A DNA stretch of 64,000 nt from Aquabacterium sp. J223 (GCF_024666615.1 NZ_CP088297.1:1054001-1118000), one strand, 5' to 3'. Counted from the first letter of the stretch, positions 21,156 through 30,483 are shown. Notes: generated by a model from the sequence alone, not told the origin. Program-made: numbers and translations.

Positions 21156-21252
21156 ACAGACATCATATGAAGTCGAGATTCTAGAGATCTTTGCGGTTTG
21201 GTTCGCCCCTTCACATCATGGTCGGCAACAACCAACCGTCTGGAGACTTGCC

Positions 21253-22638
21253 TTGACCTCGACCCGAGCCGCCCCACGCATCGCCTGCCTTGCCTTCTTC
21301 TCTGTGTTCGGGCTCAGTGCCTGCGGTGGCGGCGACGACGCCCCGGTGCTGTCCGGGCCGGCCACCTCGATCGAGGCCGCGCCGCAGCGCTCGACCTGCC
21401 CGCCGGCCCTGCCCGCCGACGCCAGCTGCCTGACCGGCACCGACTCCAGGGGCGCGCACTACCTCATCGCCATGCCGGCCGACTGGAACCGCCGACTGGT
21501 GCTGCATGCGCACGGCGGACCGGACCTGTCCGCGCCGACGGCCGAGCGTGCCGTGGAGGACGCGACCCGCTGGGCCATCATGGTGAAGGCCGGGTATGCC
21601 TGGGCCGGCTCCACCTTTCGCCAGGGCGGGGTCGAGGTCCGCGCCGCGGCGGAGGACACCGAGCGGCTGCGCGGCATCTTCCGCCAGCACGTCGGCCGCC
21701 CCGCGCTGACCATCCTCCATGGCCAGTCCTGGGGGGCCGGCGTGGCGGCCAAGGCGGCCGAGACCTACACCGCCGAGACGGTGGGCGAGAAGCCGTACGA
21801 CGCGGTGCTGCTGACCGCCGGCGTGCTCGCCGGCGGCACCCGTTCCTACGACTTCCGTACCGACCTGCGGGTGGTCTATCAATACCTCTGCAACAACCAT
21901 CCTCGGCCCAGCGAGCCGTCCTACGCGCTGAACCTCGGCTTGCCGGCGGGCACGACGATGACCCAGGCGCAGCTGGCGACAAGGGTGAACGAGTGCCTCG
22001 GGCTCAACCTCACGTCGGCCCAGCGCAGCGCCGAGCAGAACGCGAAGATCGACACCATCGTCCGCGTCATCAAGATCCCGGCGACCCAGATCCAGGCCCA
22101 CCTCAACTGGGGCACCTTCCACTTCCAGGACATCAGCGGCAAGCGGACCGGCGGCGCGAGCCCCTTCGGCAACACCGGCGCCGTCTACAGCGGGTCGAGC
22201 GACGACGCGGCCCTGAACGCCGGCGTGCTGCGCTACCGGGCCGATGCTGCGGCGTACCGCCAGTTCTCCACCGACACCGACCCCACGGGCCGCATCCCGG
22301 TCCCGGTGCTGTCGGCGAAGTGGATCGCCGATCCCACGGCCTTCGTCGAACTGGACTCGCACTTCCGTTCGGTCATGCAACAAGGCGGCAGCGGCGACCG
22401 GCTGGTGCAGACCTTCACCACCGCGGCGCAATCGCACAGCTACATCAGCGACCCCACGTACCCGACCCTGCTGTCCGCGCTGGTGGAGTGGGTGGAGAAG
22501 GGCAGCAAGCCGACGCCGGCCGGCATCGCCGCGGCCTGCCCGTCGTTCGAGGCGGCCTTCGGCACCGGCTGCAGCTTCTCGCCCGCCTACGCGTCGCCCG
22601 CCCTGGAGTCCCGGGTCCCGGCGCGCGAACGGCCCTGA
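21253..22638 (+). CDS. Exported lipoprotein alpha/beta hydrolase
   Basis: 461 residues from TTG 21253 with GGAG eight bases upstream; longer in-frame starts lie in the LysR gene. A lipoprotein signal ends in the lipobox LSAC, followed by GGGDD. The body reads as an alpha/beta hydrolase: a strand with LVLHAHGGPD, a nucleophile elbow HGQSWGAG near residue 158 and a late SHSYI that may hold the catalytic His. The substrate is unknown; position opposite a LysR gene and next to a Bug transporter gene suggests release of an organic acid from an ester outside the cell. Confidence 0.72.
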   Translation: MTSTRAAPRIACLAFFSVFGLSACGGGDDAPVLSGPATSIEAAPQRSTCPPALPADASCLTGTDSRGAHYLIAMPADWNRRLVLHAHGGPDLSAPTAERAVEDATRWAIMVKAGYAWAGSTFRQGGVEVRAAAEDTERLRGIFRQHVGRPALTILHGQSWGAGVAAKAAETYTAETVGEKPYDAVLLTAGVLAGGTRSYDFRTDLRVVYQYLCNNHPRPSEPSYALNLGLPAGTTMTQAQLATRVNECLGLNLTSAQRSAEQNAKIDTIVRVIKIPATQIQAHLNWGTFHFQDISGKRTGGASPFGNTGAVYSGSSDDAALNAGVLRYRADAAAYRQFSTDTDPTGRIPVPVLSAKWIADPTAFVELDSHFRSVMQQGGSGDRLVQTFTTAAQSHSYISDPTYPTLLSALVEWVEKGSKPTPAGIAAACPSFEAAFGTGCSFSPAYASPALESRVPARERP

Positions 22639-22714
22639 TGCAGCACGGGCGCTTGAAGGTGAAGGCGTGCGGGCCGCGCAACGGGGGGCCCGGTTCGGCG
22701 GCCCGGGCCGCCGC

Positions 22715-24139
22715 TCACTGCGGGCTGCCGAGGATGGCCTTGACCTCGAGGTACTCCTCGAAGCCGAACACCCCGAACTCGCGCCCGTTGCCCGACTGCT
22801 TGTAGCCGCCGAAGGGCAGGCTGCGGTCGAAGGCCGCGCCGTTCAGGTAGACGCGGCCGGTGCGCAGGCGGTTGGCCACCGCGCGGGCGCGCCGCAGGTC
22901 CTTCGACTGCACGAACCCCGCGAGGCCGAACGGCGTGTCGTTGGCGATGTCCACCGCCTCGTCCTCGGTGTCGTAGGCCATGATGGACAGCACCGGCCCG
23001 AAGATCTCCTCGCGCGCGATCCGCATGTCCCGCGTGACGTCGCCGAACACCGTGGGGCGCACGTAGTAGCCGCGGTCCAGGTGCGCCGGCTTGCCCGGCC
23101 CGCCGGCCACCAGCGTCGCCCCTTCCTCGAGGCCGGCCCGCACCAGTCCCTGCACCTTGTCGTACTGGCCCTGGCTGACCAGCGGTCCCATGGTGGAGGC
23201 GGGGTCGAGCGGGTCGCCGAGCCGGATCGACTGCACCGCCTCGCGAGCGGCTTCGAAGGCCGCCTCCCGCTGGGCGCGCGGCACCAGCATGCGTGTCGGC
23301 GACTGGCAGTTCTGGCCGGCGTTGGTGTAGCAGGCGTGAACGCCGGCGATGACCGCGGCCTTCAGGTCGGCGTCGGGCAGGATGATGTTGGCCGACTTGC
23401 CGCCCAGTTCCTGCGCCACCCGCTTGACGGTGTCGGCGGCCAGCTTGGCCACGCGGATGCCCGCGGTGGTGGAGCCGGTGAAGGACACCATGTCCACCTC
23501 GGGGTGGGCGGCGATGGCCTCGCCGACGGTCGGGCCGTCGCCGTTGACCAGGTTGAAGACGCCGGGCGGCAGGCCGGCGGCGTCGATCACCTCGGCCAGG
23601 ATCATCGAGCTGAGCGGTGCGATCTCGCTCGGCTTGAGCACCACGGTGCAGCCGGTGGCCAGCGCCGGCGCCACCTTCGACGCCACCTGGTTCAGCGGCC
23701 AGTTCCAGGGCGTGATCAGCCCGCACACGCCGATCGGCTCGCGGCGGATGATGCCCGGTCCCATGCGTTCCTCGAAGGGGAAGTGCTGCAGCACCCGAAC
23801 CGCCTCCTCGAAGTGGAACAGCGCGACGGTGGCCTGCCGCTCGGTGGAGAAGGTGATGGGCGAGCCCATCTCCAGCGTCATCGTGCGCGCCAGCTCGGGC
23901 AGGCGGGCGCGAAAGCCGTCGACGATGCGGCTCAGCCAGCCCAGCCGTTCGGCCACGCTGGTCTGCGCGTAGCCGGCAAAGGCGCGGCGCGCCGCCCGCA
24001 CGGCCCGGTCGACGTCCTGCGGCGAGCCGAGGCTGATGCGCGCGAAGGGCGCCTCCGTGGCGGGGTTGACCACGTCGAGGGTGGACGGCAGCGCGGGGTC
24101 GACCCAGGCACCGTCGATGTAGAACTTCAGTCGGTCCAT
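22715..24139 (-). CDS. NAD(P)-dependent aldehyde dehydrogenase
   Basis: 474 residues of the aldehyde dehydrogenase superfamily, oxidising an aldehyde to the acid. Marks are PWNWPLNQVASKVAPALATGCTVVLKPSEIAPLSS, FTGSTTAG, the general-base Glu in QELGGKSANII and the catalytic Cys in NAGQNCQSPTRM. The ATG at 24139 gives the usual KFYIDGAWVDP start. It lies 26 bases downstream of a Bug binding-protein gene on the same strand and probably shares its promoter. Confidence 0.93.
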   Translation of the reverse strand: MDRLKFYIDGAWVDPALPSTLDVVNPATEAPFARISLGSPQDVDRAVRAARRAFAGYAQTSVAERLGWLSRIVDGFRARLPELARTMTLEMGSPITFSTERQATVALFHFEEAVRVLQHFPFEERMGPGIIRREPIGVCGLITPWNWPLNQVASKVAPALATGCTVVLKPSEIAPLSSMILAEVIDAAGLPPGVFNLVNGDGPTVGEAIAAHPEVDMVSFTGSTTAGIRVAKLAADTVKRVAQELGGKSANIILPDADLKAAVIAGVHACYTNAGQNCQSPTRMLVPRAQREAAFEAAREAVQSIRLGDPLDPASTMGPLVSQGQYDKVQGLVRAGLEEGATLVAGGPGKPAHLDRGYYVRPTVFGDVTRDMRIAREEIFGPVLSIMAYDTEDEAVDIANDTPFGLAGFVQSKDLRRARAVANRLRTGRVYLNGAAFDRSLPFGGYKQSGNGREFGVFGFEEYLEVKAILGSPQ

Positions 24140-24165
24140 CGATGCGTCCGCGGAGGGGCTGGTGG

Positions 24166-25146
24166 TCAGTCGATCGAGATCTTGGCCGCCTCGACGACAC
24201 GTTTCCATTTGGCCGCCTCGCTGGCCATCAGCTCGCTCAGCTGGGCCGGCGTGCCGGCCAGCGGCACCACGCCGAGCGACGCCAGCTTGGCCTTGCCTTC
24301 GGCCGAGGCGGTGTACTTGTTGATCTCCTGGTTCAAGGCGGTGACGATCGACCGCGGCACGCCGGCCGGACCCACCAGCGCGTTCCACACGGTGGCTTCC
24401 AGGTTCACGCCCTGCTCGAGCGCCGTCGGGACGTTGGGCAGCCCCGGGAAGCGGGCCTTGGAGGTGACGGCCAGCGCCTTCAGCTTTTGGCCCTGGATGT
24501 TGGCCAGCAGCGAGGTCACCGGCGCCGACACCCCTTCGACCGAGCCCGTCATGGCGTCGGTCATCGCCGGGGCGTCGCCCTTGTACGGCACCGACGACAG
24601 CCGCGCGGCGCTGTTCAACCGCAGCGACTCGGTGGCCAGGTGGCCGATGGTGCCCTTGCCGGGGTTGGCCACCGTCAACGCATTGGGCGCCGACTTGCTC
24701 TGCGCGATGAACTCACCCAGCGTCGAGGCCTTCACCGACGGGTTGACCGCGAGCACCAGCGGGATCTCGCCGACCAGCGCGATGGGCGTCAGGTCCTTCT
24801 CCGGGTCGAAGGGCATCGGGTTGTACAGCGACTTGTTGTTCGCCAGCGGCCCCGACGTGGCCATTGCCAGGGTGTAGCCGTCCGGCGGCGACTTGGCCAC
24901 GTGGTCGACGCCGATGTTGCCGCCGGCCCCGACCCGGTTCTCCACGATGAACTGCTGCCCGAACCGGGTGCTCAGGTGCTGGGCGATCTGTCGCGCCACG
25001 AGGTCGGAGCTGCCGCCGGGCGCGAAGATCGCGATGATGCGCACCGGCTTGTTGGGCCAGTCGCCCTGCGCCGTGGCGGCGCCGGTCAGCGACAGCAGCA
25101 GGCCCGCGGCGCAGGCGAGGCGGCGGGCAAGGGTCGTCAGGTCCAT
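24166..25146 (-). CDS. Bug-type (TctC) tricarboxylate transporter binding protein
   Basis: 326-residue periplasmic binding protein. A signal peptide (ARRLACAAGLLLSLTGAATAQ) precedes WPNKPVRIIAIFAPGGSSDLVARQIAQHL and FIVENRVGAGGNIG, both diagnostic for Bug proteins, with SVPYKGDAPAMTDAM and KLKALAVTSKARFPGLPNVPT further on. No TctA/TctB membrane components are in the window, so it depends on a permease encoded elsewhere or acts as a sensor. It heads the operon with the aldehyde dehydrogenase and is divergent from the MaoC genes. Confidence 0.93.
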   Translation of the reverse strand: MDLTTLARRLACAAGLLLSLTGAATAQGDWPNKPVRIIAIFAPGGSSDLVARQIAQHLSTRFGQQFIVENRVGAGGNIGVDHVAKSPPDGYTLAMATSGPLANNKSLYNPMPFDPEKDLTPIALVGEIPLVLAVNPSVKASTLGEFIAQSKSAPNALTVANPGKGTIGHLATESLRLNSAARLSSVPYKGDAPAMTDAMTGSVEGVSAPVTSLLANIQGQKLKALAVTSKARFPGLPNVPTALEQGVNLEATVWNALVGPAGVPRSIVTALNQEINKYTASAEGKAKLASLGVVPLAGTPAQLSELMASEAAKWKRVVEAAKISID

Positions 25147-25215
25147 CGAGGTCTCCCGGTCTTGTGCCGGCAGTCTCGTGAGAAGCGCAGGCGCCAACAA
25201 CACGTGGATTCCGAC

Positions 25216-25266
25216 TTTCCGCTGCATGGAACGCCGCGCGCGCCGGGTCTTTCCAGTGCGTGGAAC
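25216..25266. promoter_or_regulatory. Two candidate IclR operators between Bug and MaoC genes
   Basis: Site A at 25217-25231 is TTCCG-CTGCA-TGGAA (one mismatch between arms); site B at 25251-25265 is TTCCA-GTGCG-TGGAA (perfect). Their centres are 34 bases apart in the divergent promoter region. The same arm pattern occurs at 29471 and 30378 around the IclR gene. Confidence 0.6.
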
Positions 25267-25338
25267 TTGCGAACAAGCGGCTTCCTTCACCGCGGCCCCT
25301 GCCGCATCCTTGCCGGCTTGCAGGCCACACGCTCGACG

Positions 25339-25806
25339 ATGGACACCGCCCCCCGCTACTTCGAGGACTTCCAGGTCGGTGAGCACTGGGAGAGCGCGCC
25401 GGTGCAGGTCACCGCCGACGAGATCGTCGCCTTCGGTCGCAGCTTCGACCCGCAGCCGATGCACGTCGACGAAGCCGCCGCGGCACGGGGCCCCTTCAAG
25501 GGCCTCATCGCCAGCGGCTGGCATGTCGCGGCCATCGCCATGCGCGAGTTCGTGCGCGCCGGCGGGCATGGGTCGACCCCCGCGGTCGGCCTCGGCGTCG
25601 ACGAGCTCAAGTGGCAGGCGCCGGTGCGCGCCGACGACCGGCTCGTGGTGCGCCGGGAGGTGGTCGAACTGCGCCGCTCGGCGTCGCAACCGGGCCAGGG
25701 CATCGTGCGCACGCGGGTGACCGTGCGCAACCAGGCCGGGGTGGTGGTGATGTCGCTGCTCAGCGCCGGGCGCGTGGCCGCGCGCGGGACGGGGTCGGCG
25801 GCATGA
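25339..25806 (+). CDS. MaoC-family acyl dehydratase
   Basis: 155-residue hot-dog fold protein. It carries YFEDFQVGEHWES and the hydratase-2 motif region FGRSFDPQPMHVDEAAAARGPFKGLIASGWH, where the Asp and His act on enoyl-CoA. The family hydrates or dehydrates acyl-CoA thioesters. It is the first gene of a plus-strand operon with a second MaoC protein (four-base overlap), an acyl-CoA ligase and an SDR. Confidence 0.88.
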   Translation: MDTAPRYFEDFQVGEHWESAPVQVTADEIVAFGRSFDPQPMHVDEAAAARGPFKGLIASGWHVAAIAMREFVRAGGHGSTPAVGLGVDELKWQAPVRADDRLVVRREVVELRRSASQPGQGIVRTRVTVRNQAGVVVMSLLSAGRVAARGTGSAA

Positions 25807-26264
25807 CGGTCGTCGTCGAACGAGCGGACGACCTGGCCGCCCACGTCGGCACGGAGCTCGGCGCCAGCGACTGGGTGACCATCGACCAGGCCAAGATCGA
25901 CGCCTTTGCCGACCTCACCGGCGACGACCACTGGATCCACGTCGACGCGGAACGCGCCCGCCGCGACAGGCCCGATGGCAGGACCATCGCGCACGGCTTC
26001 TACCTGCTGGCGCTGATCCCGTTCCTGCAGCGGCGCATCTACACCATCCGCCAGCGCGGCGTGGGGCTGAACTACGGCTGCGAGCGGGTGCGCTTCACCT
26101 CGCCGGTGCCGGTCGGTTCGCGCGTGCGCCTGCGCCAGACGGTGAAGGCCTGCACCCGGCTGGAAGGCGCCACCCGCCTCACCTTCACCTCGACCATGGA
26201 CGTCGAGGGCCAGTCGCGGCCGGCGCTGGTCGCCGACACCATCCTGCAGATCCACGACCGCTAG
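25803..26264 (+). CDS. MaoC-family acyl dehydratase, second copy
   Basis: 153-residue hot-dog protein of the MaoC/NodN type: ITDxAKIDAFADLTGDDHWIHVD-like motif is visible as IDQAKIDAFADLTGDDHWIHVD, then TIAHGFYLLALIPFL and YGCERVRFTSPVPVGSRVR. It differs strongly from the MaoC gene before it, so the two may form a heterodimer or act on different thioesters. The ATG overlaps the preceding stop. Confidence 0.88.
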   Translation: MTVVVERADDLAAHVGTELGASDWVTIDQAKIDAFADLTGDDHWIHVDAERARRDRPDGRTIAHGFYLLALIPFLQRRIYTIRQRGVGLNYGCERVRFTSPVPVGSRVRLRQTVKACTRLEGATRLTFTSTMDVEGQSRPALVADTILQIHDR

Positions 26265-26268
26265 CCGC

Positions 26269-27864
26269 ATGACCGTTTCCGAGTTTCCAAGCGAAGGCGA
26301 GGGCGTGGCGTTCACGCCCTTCGCCGAGATCATTGCCGGGCACGCCGACCGCCGGCCGGACGCGGTGGCCTTCCAGGTCGACGAGCGCACCCTGACCTGG
26401 CACGCGCTGCACCGGCGGGCCGGGCGCGTCGCGAACGCGCTGCGCCGGGCGCGGGTGAAGCCGGGCGACCGCGTGGCCCTGCTCGGCTCGGCGTCGCTGG
26501 CCTATGTCGAGTGCTTCTTCGGCACCGTCGCGGCACGCGCCTGCGTGGTGCCGCTGCCCGTGTCGGCCAGCGTGCCGACGCTGGAGGCGCTGCTGGACGA
26601 CTGCGGGGCCAAGGTGCTGTTCGTCGACCTCGACGCCGATGGCGCCTTCGCCGACATGGCCGCCCGCCGCGCCGCGCGCGGGCTGCGCGTCATCCCGTTC
26701 GGGATCGACGACGGCGGCGACTACACCGAATGGCGGGATGCCGCCGGCACGGGCGACGGTGCGCTCGATCCGGCGCGCGACGACGACCCCTTCAACATCA
26801 TCTACAGCTCGGGCACCACCGGGCTGCCCAAGGGCATCGTCCACCTGCACGGCATGCGCCAGCGCCAGGCGTCGCGCCGGGGCTTCTTCTCCACCGAGGC
26901 GCGCACGCTGCTGTCCACGCCCATGTACTCCAACACGACCATCATGCCGCTGCTCGGCACGGTGGCCCATGGCGGCGCCTGCCTGCTCATGCGGCGGTTC
27001 GACGCCGGCCGCTACCTGGCCCTGGCGGCCCGCCACCGGGCGACGCACACCATGCTCGTGCCGGTGCAGTACGCGCGCATCCTGGCGCACCCGGACGCCG
27101 ACACCGGCGGCCTGGCGTCGCTGCAGGTCAGCCAGTGCACCGGCGCGCCGCTGGACCTGGCGCTGAAGCGCCAGATCCTGGCGCAATGGCCCGGCCGGTT
27201 CATCGAGGTCTACGGCCTGACCGAAGGCGGGGTGTCCTGTTTCCTCGACGCCCACGCGCACCCCGACAAGCTCGACACCGTCGGGCGGCCCGGACACGGC
27301 TCCGAGGTGTTCCTCATCGACGCGTCGGGACGGCGCCTGCCGCCCGACGCGATCGGCGTCGCGGGCGAGGTGGTCGGCCGTTCGCCCTTCATGATGGCCG
27401 GCTACCACCGCCGGCCCGAAGCGACCGCCGAGATCCGCTGGCTCGACGAGCAGGGCCGGGTGCACCACCGCAGCGGCGACATCGGCCGCTTCGACGCCGA
27501 CGGCTTCCTCACGCTGCTCGACCGCATCAAGGACGTGATCATCTCCGGTGGGCACAACATCTATGCCGCCGACCTGGAGGCGGTGCTCGCGCGCCACGAG
27601 GACGTGCTGGACGCGGCGGTGATCGGCGTGCCGAGCGAACGCTGGGGCGAGACGCCGCTGGCGCTCGTCACCCTGCGCCCCGGCGCCTCGGTGACGCCAG
27701 AGGCGCTGCGCGACTGGGTCAACGCCCAGGTCGGCAAGACGCAGCGCCTGTCGGCGGTGGAGTGGCGCGACGCACTGCCGCGGTCGGCGCTGGGCAAGCT
27801 GTCGAAGAAGGCACTGCGCGCGCCCTACTGGGCTTCTTCCACTTCCCACCCCATGCCCTCATGA
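26269..27864 (+). CDS. Acyl-CoA synthetase (AMP-forming)
   Basis: 531-residue ANL-superfamily ligase that activates a carboxylic acid to its CoA thioester with ATP. Motifs in order: YSSGTTGLPKGIVHLH (P-loop), IEVYGLTEGGVSCF, SGDIGRFDADGFLTLLDRIKDVIISGGHNIYAADLE (hinge and adenylate contacts) and the catalytic Lys region SALGKLSKKALR. The MaoC, SDR and CoA-transferase neighbours indicate a beta-oxidation-like route for an unusual acid. Confidence 0.93.
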   Translation: MTVSEFPSEGEGVAFTPFAEIIAGHADRRPDAVAFQVDERTLTWHALHRRAGRVANALRRARVKPGDRVALLGSASLAYVECFFGTVAARACVVPLPVSASVPTLEALLDDCGAKVLFVDLDADGAFADMAARRAARGLRVIPFGIDDGGDYTEWRDAAGTGDGALDPARDDDPFNIIYSSGTTGLPKGIVHLHGMRQRQASRRGFFSTEARTLLSTPMYSNTTIMPLLGTVAHGGACLLMRRFDAGRYLALAARHRATHTMLVPVQYARILAHPDADTGGLASLQVSQCTGAPLDLALKRQILAQWPGRFIEVYGLTEGGVSCFLDAHAHPDKLDTVGRPGHGSEVFLIDASGRRLPPDAIGVAGEVVGRSPFMMAGYHRRPEATAEIRWLDEQGRVHHRSGDIGRFDADGFLTLLDRIKDVIISGGHNIYAADLEAVLARHEDVLDAAVIGVPSERWGETPLALVTLRPGASVTPEALRDWVNAQVGKTQRLSAVEWRDALPRSALGKLSKKALRAPYWASSTSHPMPS

Positions 27865-28636
27865 GCCCCTCCGATCCCAAGCCGGTCTGCATCGTCACCG
27901 GCGCCTCGTCGGGCATCGGCGCGGCGACGGCGCTGCTCTTCGCCCAGCGCGGCCACCAGGTGGCGATCAACTACGCGCGGCAGGCCGACGCGGCCGAGCG
28001 GGTGGCCGACCAGTGCCGCGCGGCCGGGGCCGACGTGCTGGTGGTGCAGGCCGACGTGGCCGACGACGCCCAGTGCCGGGCCCTGGCCGAGGCGGCCGGG
28101 CAGCGCTGGGGCCGCGTCGACGCGCTGGTCAACAGCGCCGGCATCACCACCAAGTTCGCCGACCTGAAGGACCTGCAGGCGCTGACGGCCGAGGACTTCG
28201 AGGCCATCTACCGGGTCAACGTCATCGGCATGTTCCAGATGTGCCGCGCGGTGGCGCCGTGGATGAAGGCGGCGCCCGCCCCCGGCATCGTCAACATCTC
28301 GTCGATGGGGGGCGCATGGGCACCGGCTCGTCGATGGCCTATGCGGCGTCGAAGGGCGCGGCCAACACGCTGACCCTGTCGCTGGCGCGCGCGCTGGCCC
28401 CGGCCATCCGGGTCAACGCCATCCTGCCCGGCATGGTCGACGGCCAGTGGCTGCGCAAGGGGCTGGGCGAGGCGGTGTTCGAGCAGCGGCGCCAGCGCTA
28501 CCAGGCGAGGGCGCTGCTCGGCCAGGTGGCGGTGCCGGAGGACGTGGCACGGGTGGCGCACTGGCTGGCCTGCGAGGCGACCAAGCAGACCGGCCAGCTC
28601 ATCGACCTGGAGTCGGGCTTCCTGCTCGGCAACTGA
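27861..28636 (+). pseudogene. Short-chain dehydrogenase (FabG-like), frameshifted
   Basis: SDR that would oxidise a 3-hydroxyacyl thioester or similar alcohol. The first frame holds CIVTGASSGIGAATALLF (NAD(P) site), NSAGITT and NISSMG; the second holds SSMAYAASKGAANTL (catalytic Tyr-x3-Lys), ILPGMVDG and the C terminus. They join if one G is added to the G6 run at 28307-28312, giving MGGRMGTGSSMAYAASKG. All catalytic residues are preserved. ATG 27861 overlaps the ligase stop. Confidence 0.85.
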
Positions 28637-28652
28637 GCCGGCCGGCCGCGCG

Positions 28653-29417
28653 CTACAGCTGCACCTGCGCGGCGCCCAGGCCCGGGAACTCGACCGCCAC
28701 CCGGTCGCCGCGCCGCACCGGCAGCATCCCGCACCAGCTGCCGGTGCTGACCACCGTGCCGGCCTCGACCACCGCCCCCTGCCGGGTGGCGTGGCGCAGC
28801 CAGTCGACGAGCACCCAGGCCGGGTCGCCGATGCCCAGGCTGCCGGTGAAGGACTGCCCCTCGCCATCGCCGATGCGCACGCGGCAGGCCTGGGAGGCCC
28901 AGTCGCGCGGCGCGAACGGCACGATCTCGCCGACCACCAGCGCGGCGTGCATCAGCAGGTCGGCCAGCTTCAGCAGCGGCGGCGCGCCGCGGCCACCGGC
29001 CCAGCGCGACCCCAGCACCTCGATGGACACGCACAGGCCGTCGACCAGCGCCGGCGCCGTGTCCGGTCCGAGCGAGCGCGCTTCGTCAGGACCCACCGCG
29101 CGGCCGATCCGCAGCGCCACCTCCGCCTCGACCCAGCCGGGCTCGGGCGACAGGTCCCGCAGGTCGGCGCCGGCGGTGTGCACACCGGCCGACGGCAGCG
29201 GGGCATGGCGCGACGGCTCTCCCGTCGACGCGGCGCCGGACTTCCAGTGCCGGGCGACGGCGGCCGGGTCCAGCGCGGCGAACAGGCGCTCCTGCACCGC
29301 GTAGGCCTGTTCCAGCGTCGTGACGTGCGGCTGCCAGGCGGTGTCGTCGACCCGCGGGCCGCCGTCGCGGGCATGGCGCAGCGCCGCCACGAGGGCATCG
29401 GTGTCGAGGGGTGCCAT
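28653..29417 (-). CDS. 2-keto-4-pentenoate hydratase / fumarylacetoacetate hydrolase-family enzyme
   Basis: 254 residues of the MhpD-like branch: an N-terminal helical region, then EAEVALRIGRAV with the metal-binding Glu, LCVSIEVLGSRW, and the C-terminal STGSWCGMLPVRRGDRVAVEFPGLG. This family hydrates 2-oxopent-4-enoates or decarboxylates related keto acids in meta-cleavage and related pathways. An HpcH-type aldolase, the usual next enzyme, is encoded nearby on the other strand. It lies 76 bases downstream of the IclR gene, with an IclR-like site between them. Confidence 0.87.
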   Translation of the reverse strand: MAPLDTDALVAALRHARDGGPRVDDTAWQPHVTTLEQAYAVQERLFAALDPAAVARHWKSGAASTGEPSRHAPLPSAGVHTAGADLRDLSPEPGWVEAEVALRIGRAVGPDEARSLGPDTAPALVDGLCVSIEVLGSRWAGGRGAPPLLKLADLLMHAALVVGEIVPFAPRDWASQACRVRIGDGEGQSFTGSLGIGDPAWVLVDWLRHATRQGAVVEAGTVVSTGSWCGMLPVRRGDRVAVEFPGLGAAQVQL

Positions 29418-29469
29418 GGCGGCGGCAGTCTAGGGGTCGGCGCGTGCCGTGGCGCCACGCTTTTGCGGC

Positions 29470-29486
29470 TTTCCGTGCCGCGGAAC
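29470..29486. promoter_or_regulatory. Candidate IclR operator before the hydratase gene
   Basis: Inverted repeat TTCCG-TGCCG-CGGAA at 29471-29485, with perfect five-base arms and five-base spacer, inside the 76-base gap between the IclR gene and the hydratase. It shares arm sequence and spacing with the sites at 25217, 25251 and 30378. Confidence 0.5.
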
Positions 29487-29493
29487 GCCCGCC

Positions 29494-30270
29494 TCAGGCG
29501 GCCTGCAGTTCCTTCAGCCGGTCGCCCACCTGCCGCGCGACGTCGGTCAGCTCGCCGAAGTAGCGCTCGACCGCCTGCTCGGGCTTCAGCGTGGAGGAGA
29601 AGAACGTCAGGCCGAGCGACGCGGCGACGCCGTGGGCGTCGAAGATCGGCACCGCCAGCGTGTTGGTCGAGGGCACCACCTGCGCATCGCGCAGCGCGTA
29701 GCCCGACGCCCGCACGCGCTCGAGGACCGGCGCCAGCGCCTCCGGGTGCTTGGCCGCCTCGTCCTCCGGCGAGGGCGACTGCAGCACCGACTGCAGCAGC
29801 GCCTCCTGCTGCTCGGGCGAGCAGAAGGCGAGGTAGGCGCGGCCGATGGCCCGGCTCACCAGGCTGAGCCGGAAGTTGATCGTCGAGTGGCGCATCGACA
29901 GCGGCGACAGCGGGATGGTGCTGTAGCGCACCACCATCGCGTGGTCGTCCAGCATGGCCAGCGCCAGCGGCCACTTCACGCGCAGCGTCATCGCGTCCAT
30001 CAGCGCGGCGGCGGCCTCGACCACCATCGGCTCGCTGTGGTAGCCGGAGGACAGCGACCGCACGCCCTCGGTCAGCAGGTAGGCCCCGTGCTGCGGGGCA
30101 TGGCGCACGATGCCGCGGGCCTCGAAGGTCTGCAGCAGGCGCACCAGCGTCGGCTTCGGGATGCGCGTCTGCAGGTGCAGCACGTCCAGCGTCGAGACCG
30201 CCTGCCGGTTCAGCGCCTGCAGCAGGTCGAGCGCCCGGACGACGGCGCGCACGGGGGTCGACGAGCTCAT
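29494..30270 (-). CDS. IclR-family transcriptional regulator
   Basis: 258 residues. The N-terminal winged helix (RALDLLQALNRQAVSTLDVLHLQTRIPKPTLVRLLQTFEARGIVRHA) precedes the IclR effector domain (RAIGRAYLAFCSPEQQEALL, YALRDAQVVPSTNTLAVPIFD). Family members usually respond to a catabolic intermediate. It is divergent from the amidohydrolase operon; matching inverted repeats in three nearby intergenic regions suggest it controls that operon, the hydratase, the MaoC-ligase operon and the Bug-aldehyde dehydrogenase operon. The ATG at 30270 is chosen because it gives the normal short N terminus. Confidence 0.92.
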   Translation of the reverse strand: MSSSTPVRAVVRALDLLQALNRQAVSTLDVLHLQTRIPKPTLVRLLQTFEARGIVRHAPQHGAYLLTEGVRSLSSGYHSEPMVVEAAAALMDAMTLRVKWPLALAMLDDHAMVVRYSTIPLSPLSMRHSTINFRLSLVSRAIGRAYLAFCSPEQQEALLQSVLQSPSPEDEAAKHPEALAPVLERVRASGYALRDAQVVPSTNTLAVPIFDAHGVAASLGLTFFSSTLKPEQAVERYFGELTDVARQVGDRLKELQAA

Positions 30271-30375
30271 CGGCGCCGCTCCATCCGGGCCGCGCGCCCC
30301 TGTCCACATTCTGAACACTGCATGACGGGATTGTCCGCAGCCCGCCGCCGGCGTGGCTACTCGGGAATGCGCCCG

Positions 30376-30396
30376 ACTTTCCACCCGATGGAAAGT
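30376..30396. promoter_or_regulatory. Candidate IclR operator in the divergent iclR-amidohydrolase region
   Basis: Perfect inverted repeat ACTTTCCA / TGGAAAGT with spacer CCCGA, the strongest of four related sites. It sits about 105 bases before the IclR start and 88 bases before the amidohydrolase start, suitable for control of both. Confidence 0.65.
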
Positions 30397-30483
30397 GGCG
30401 AATCGGGTCTTGGCCGGGGGCGGTCCGCGCCGGAAGATGCGACGGACCGCACCGGCGATCGCCGGCGCCCGACCGACCCGACG

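Noticed and set aside
22244-24877. Long plus-strand open frame of 877 codons opposite aldehyde dehydrogenase and Bug genes
   Set aside because: Its composition is Arg/Ala/Gly-rich with no recognisable motif; the opposite strand holds two clear, fully motif-supported genes.
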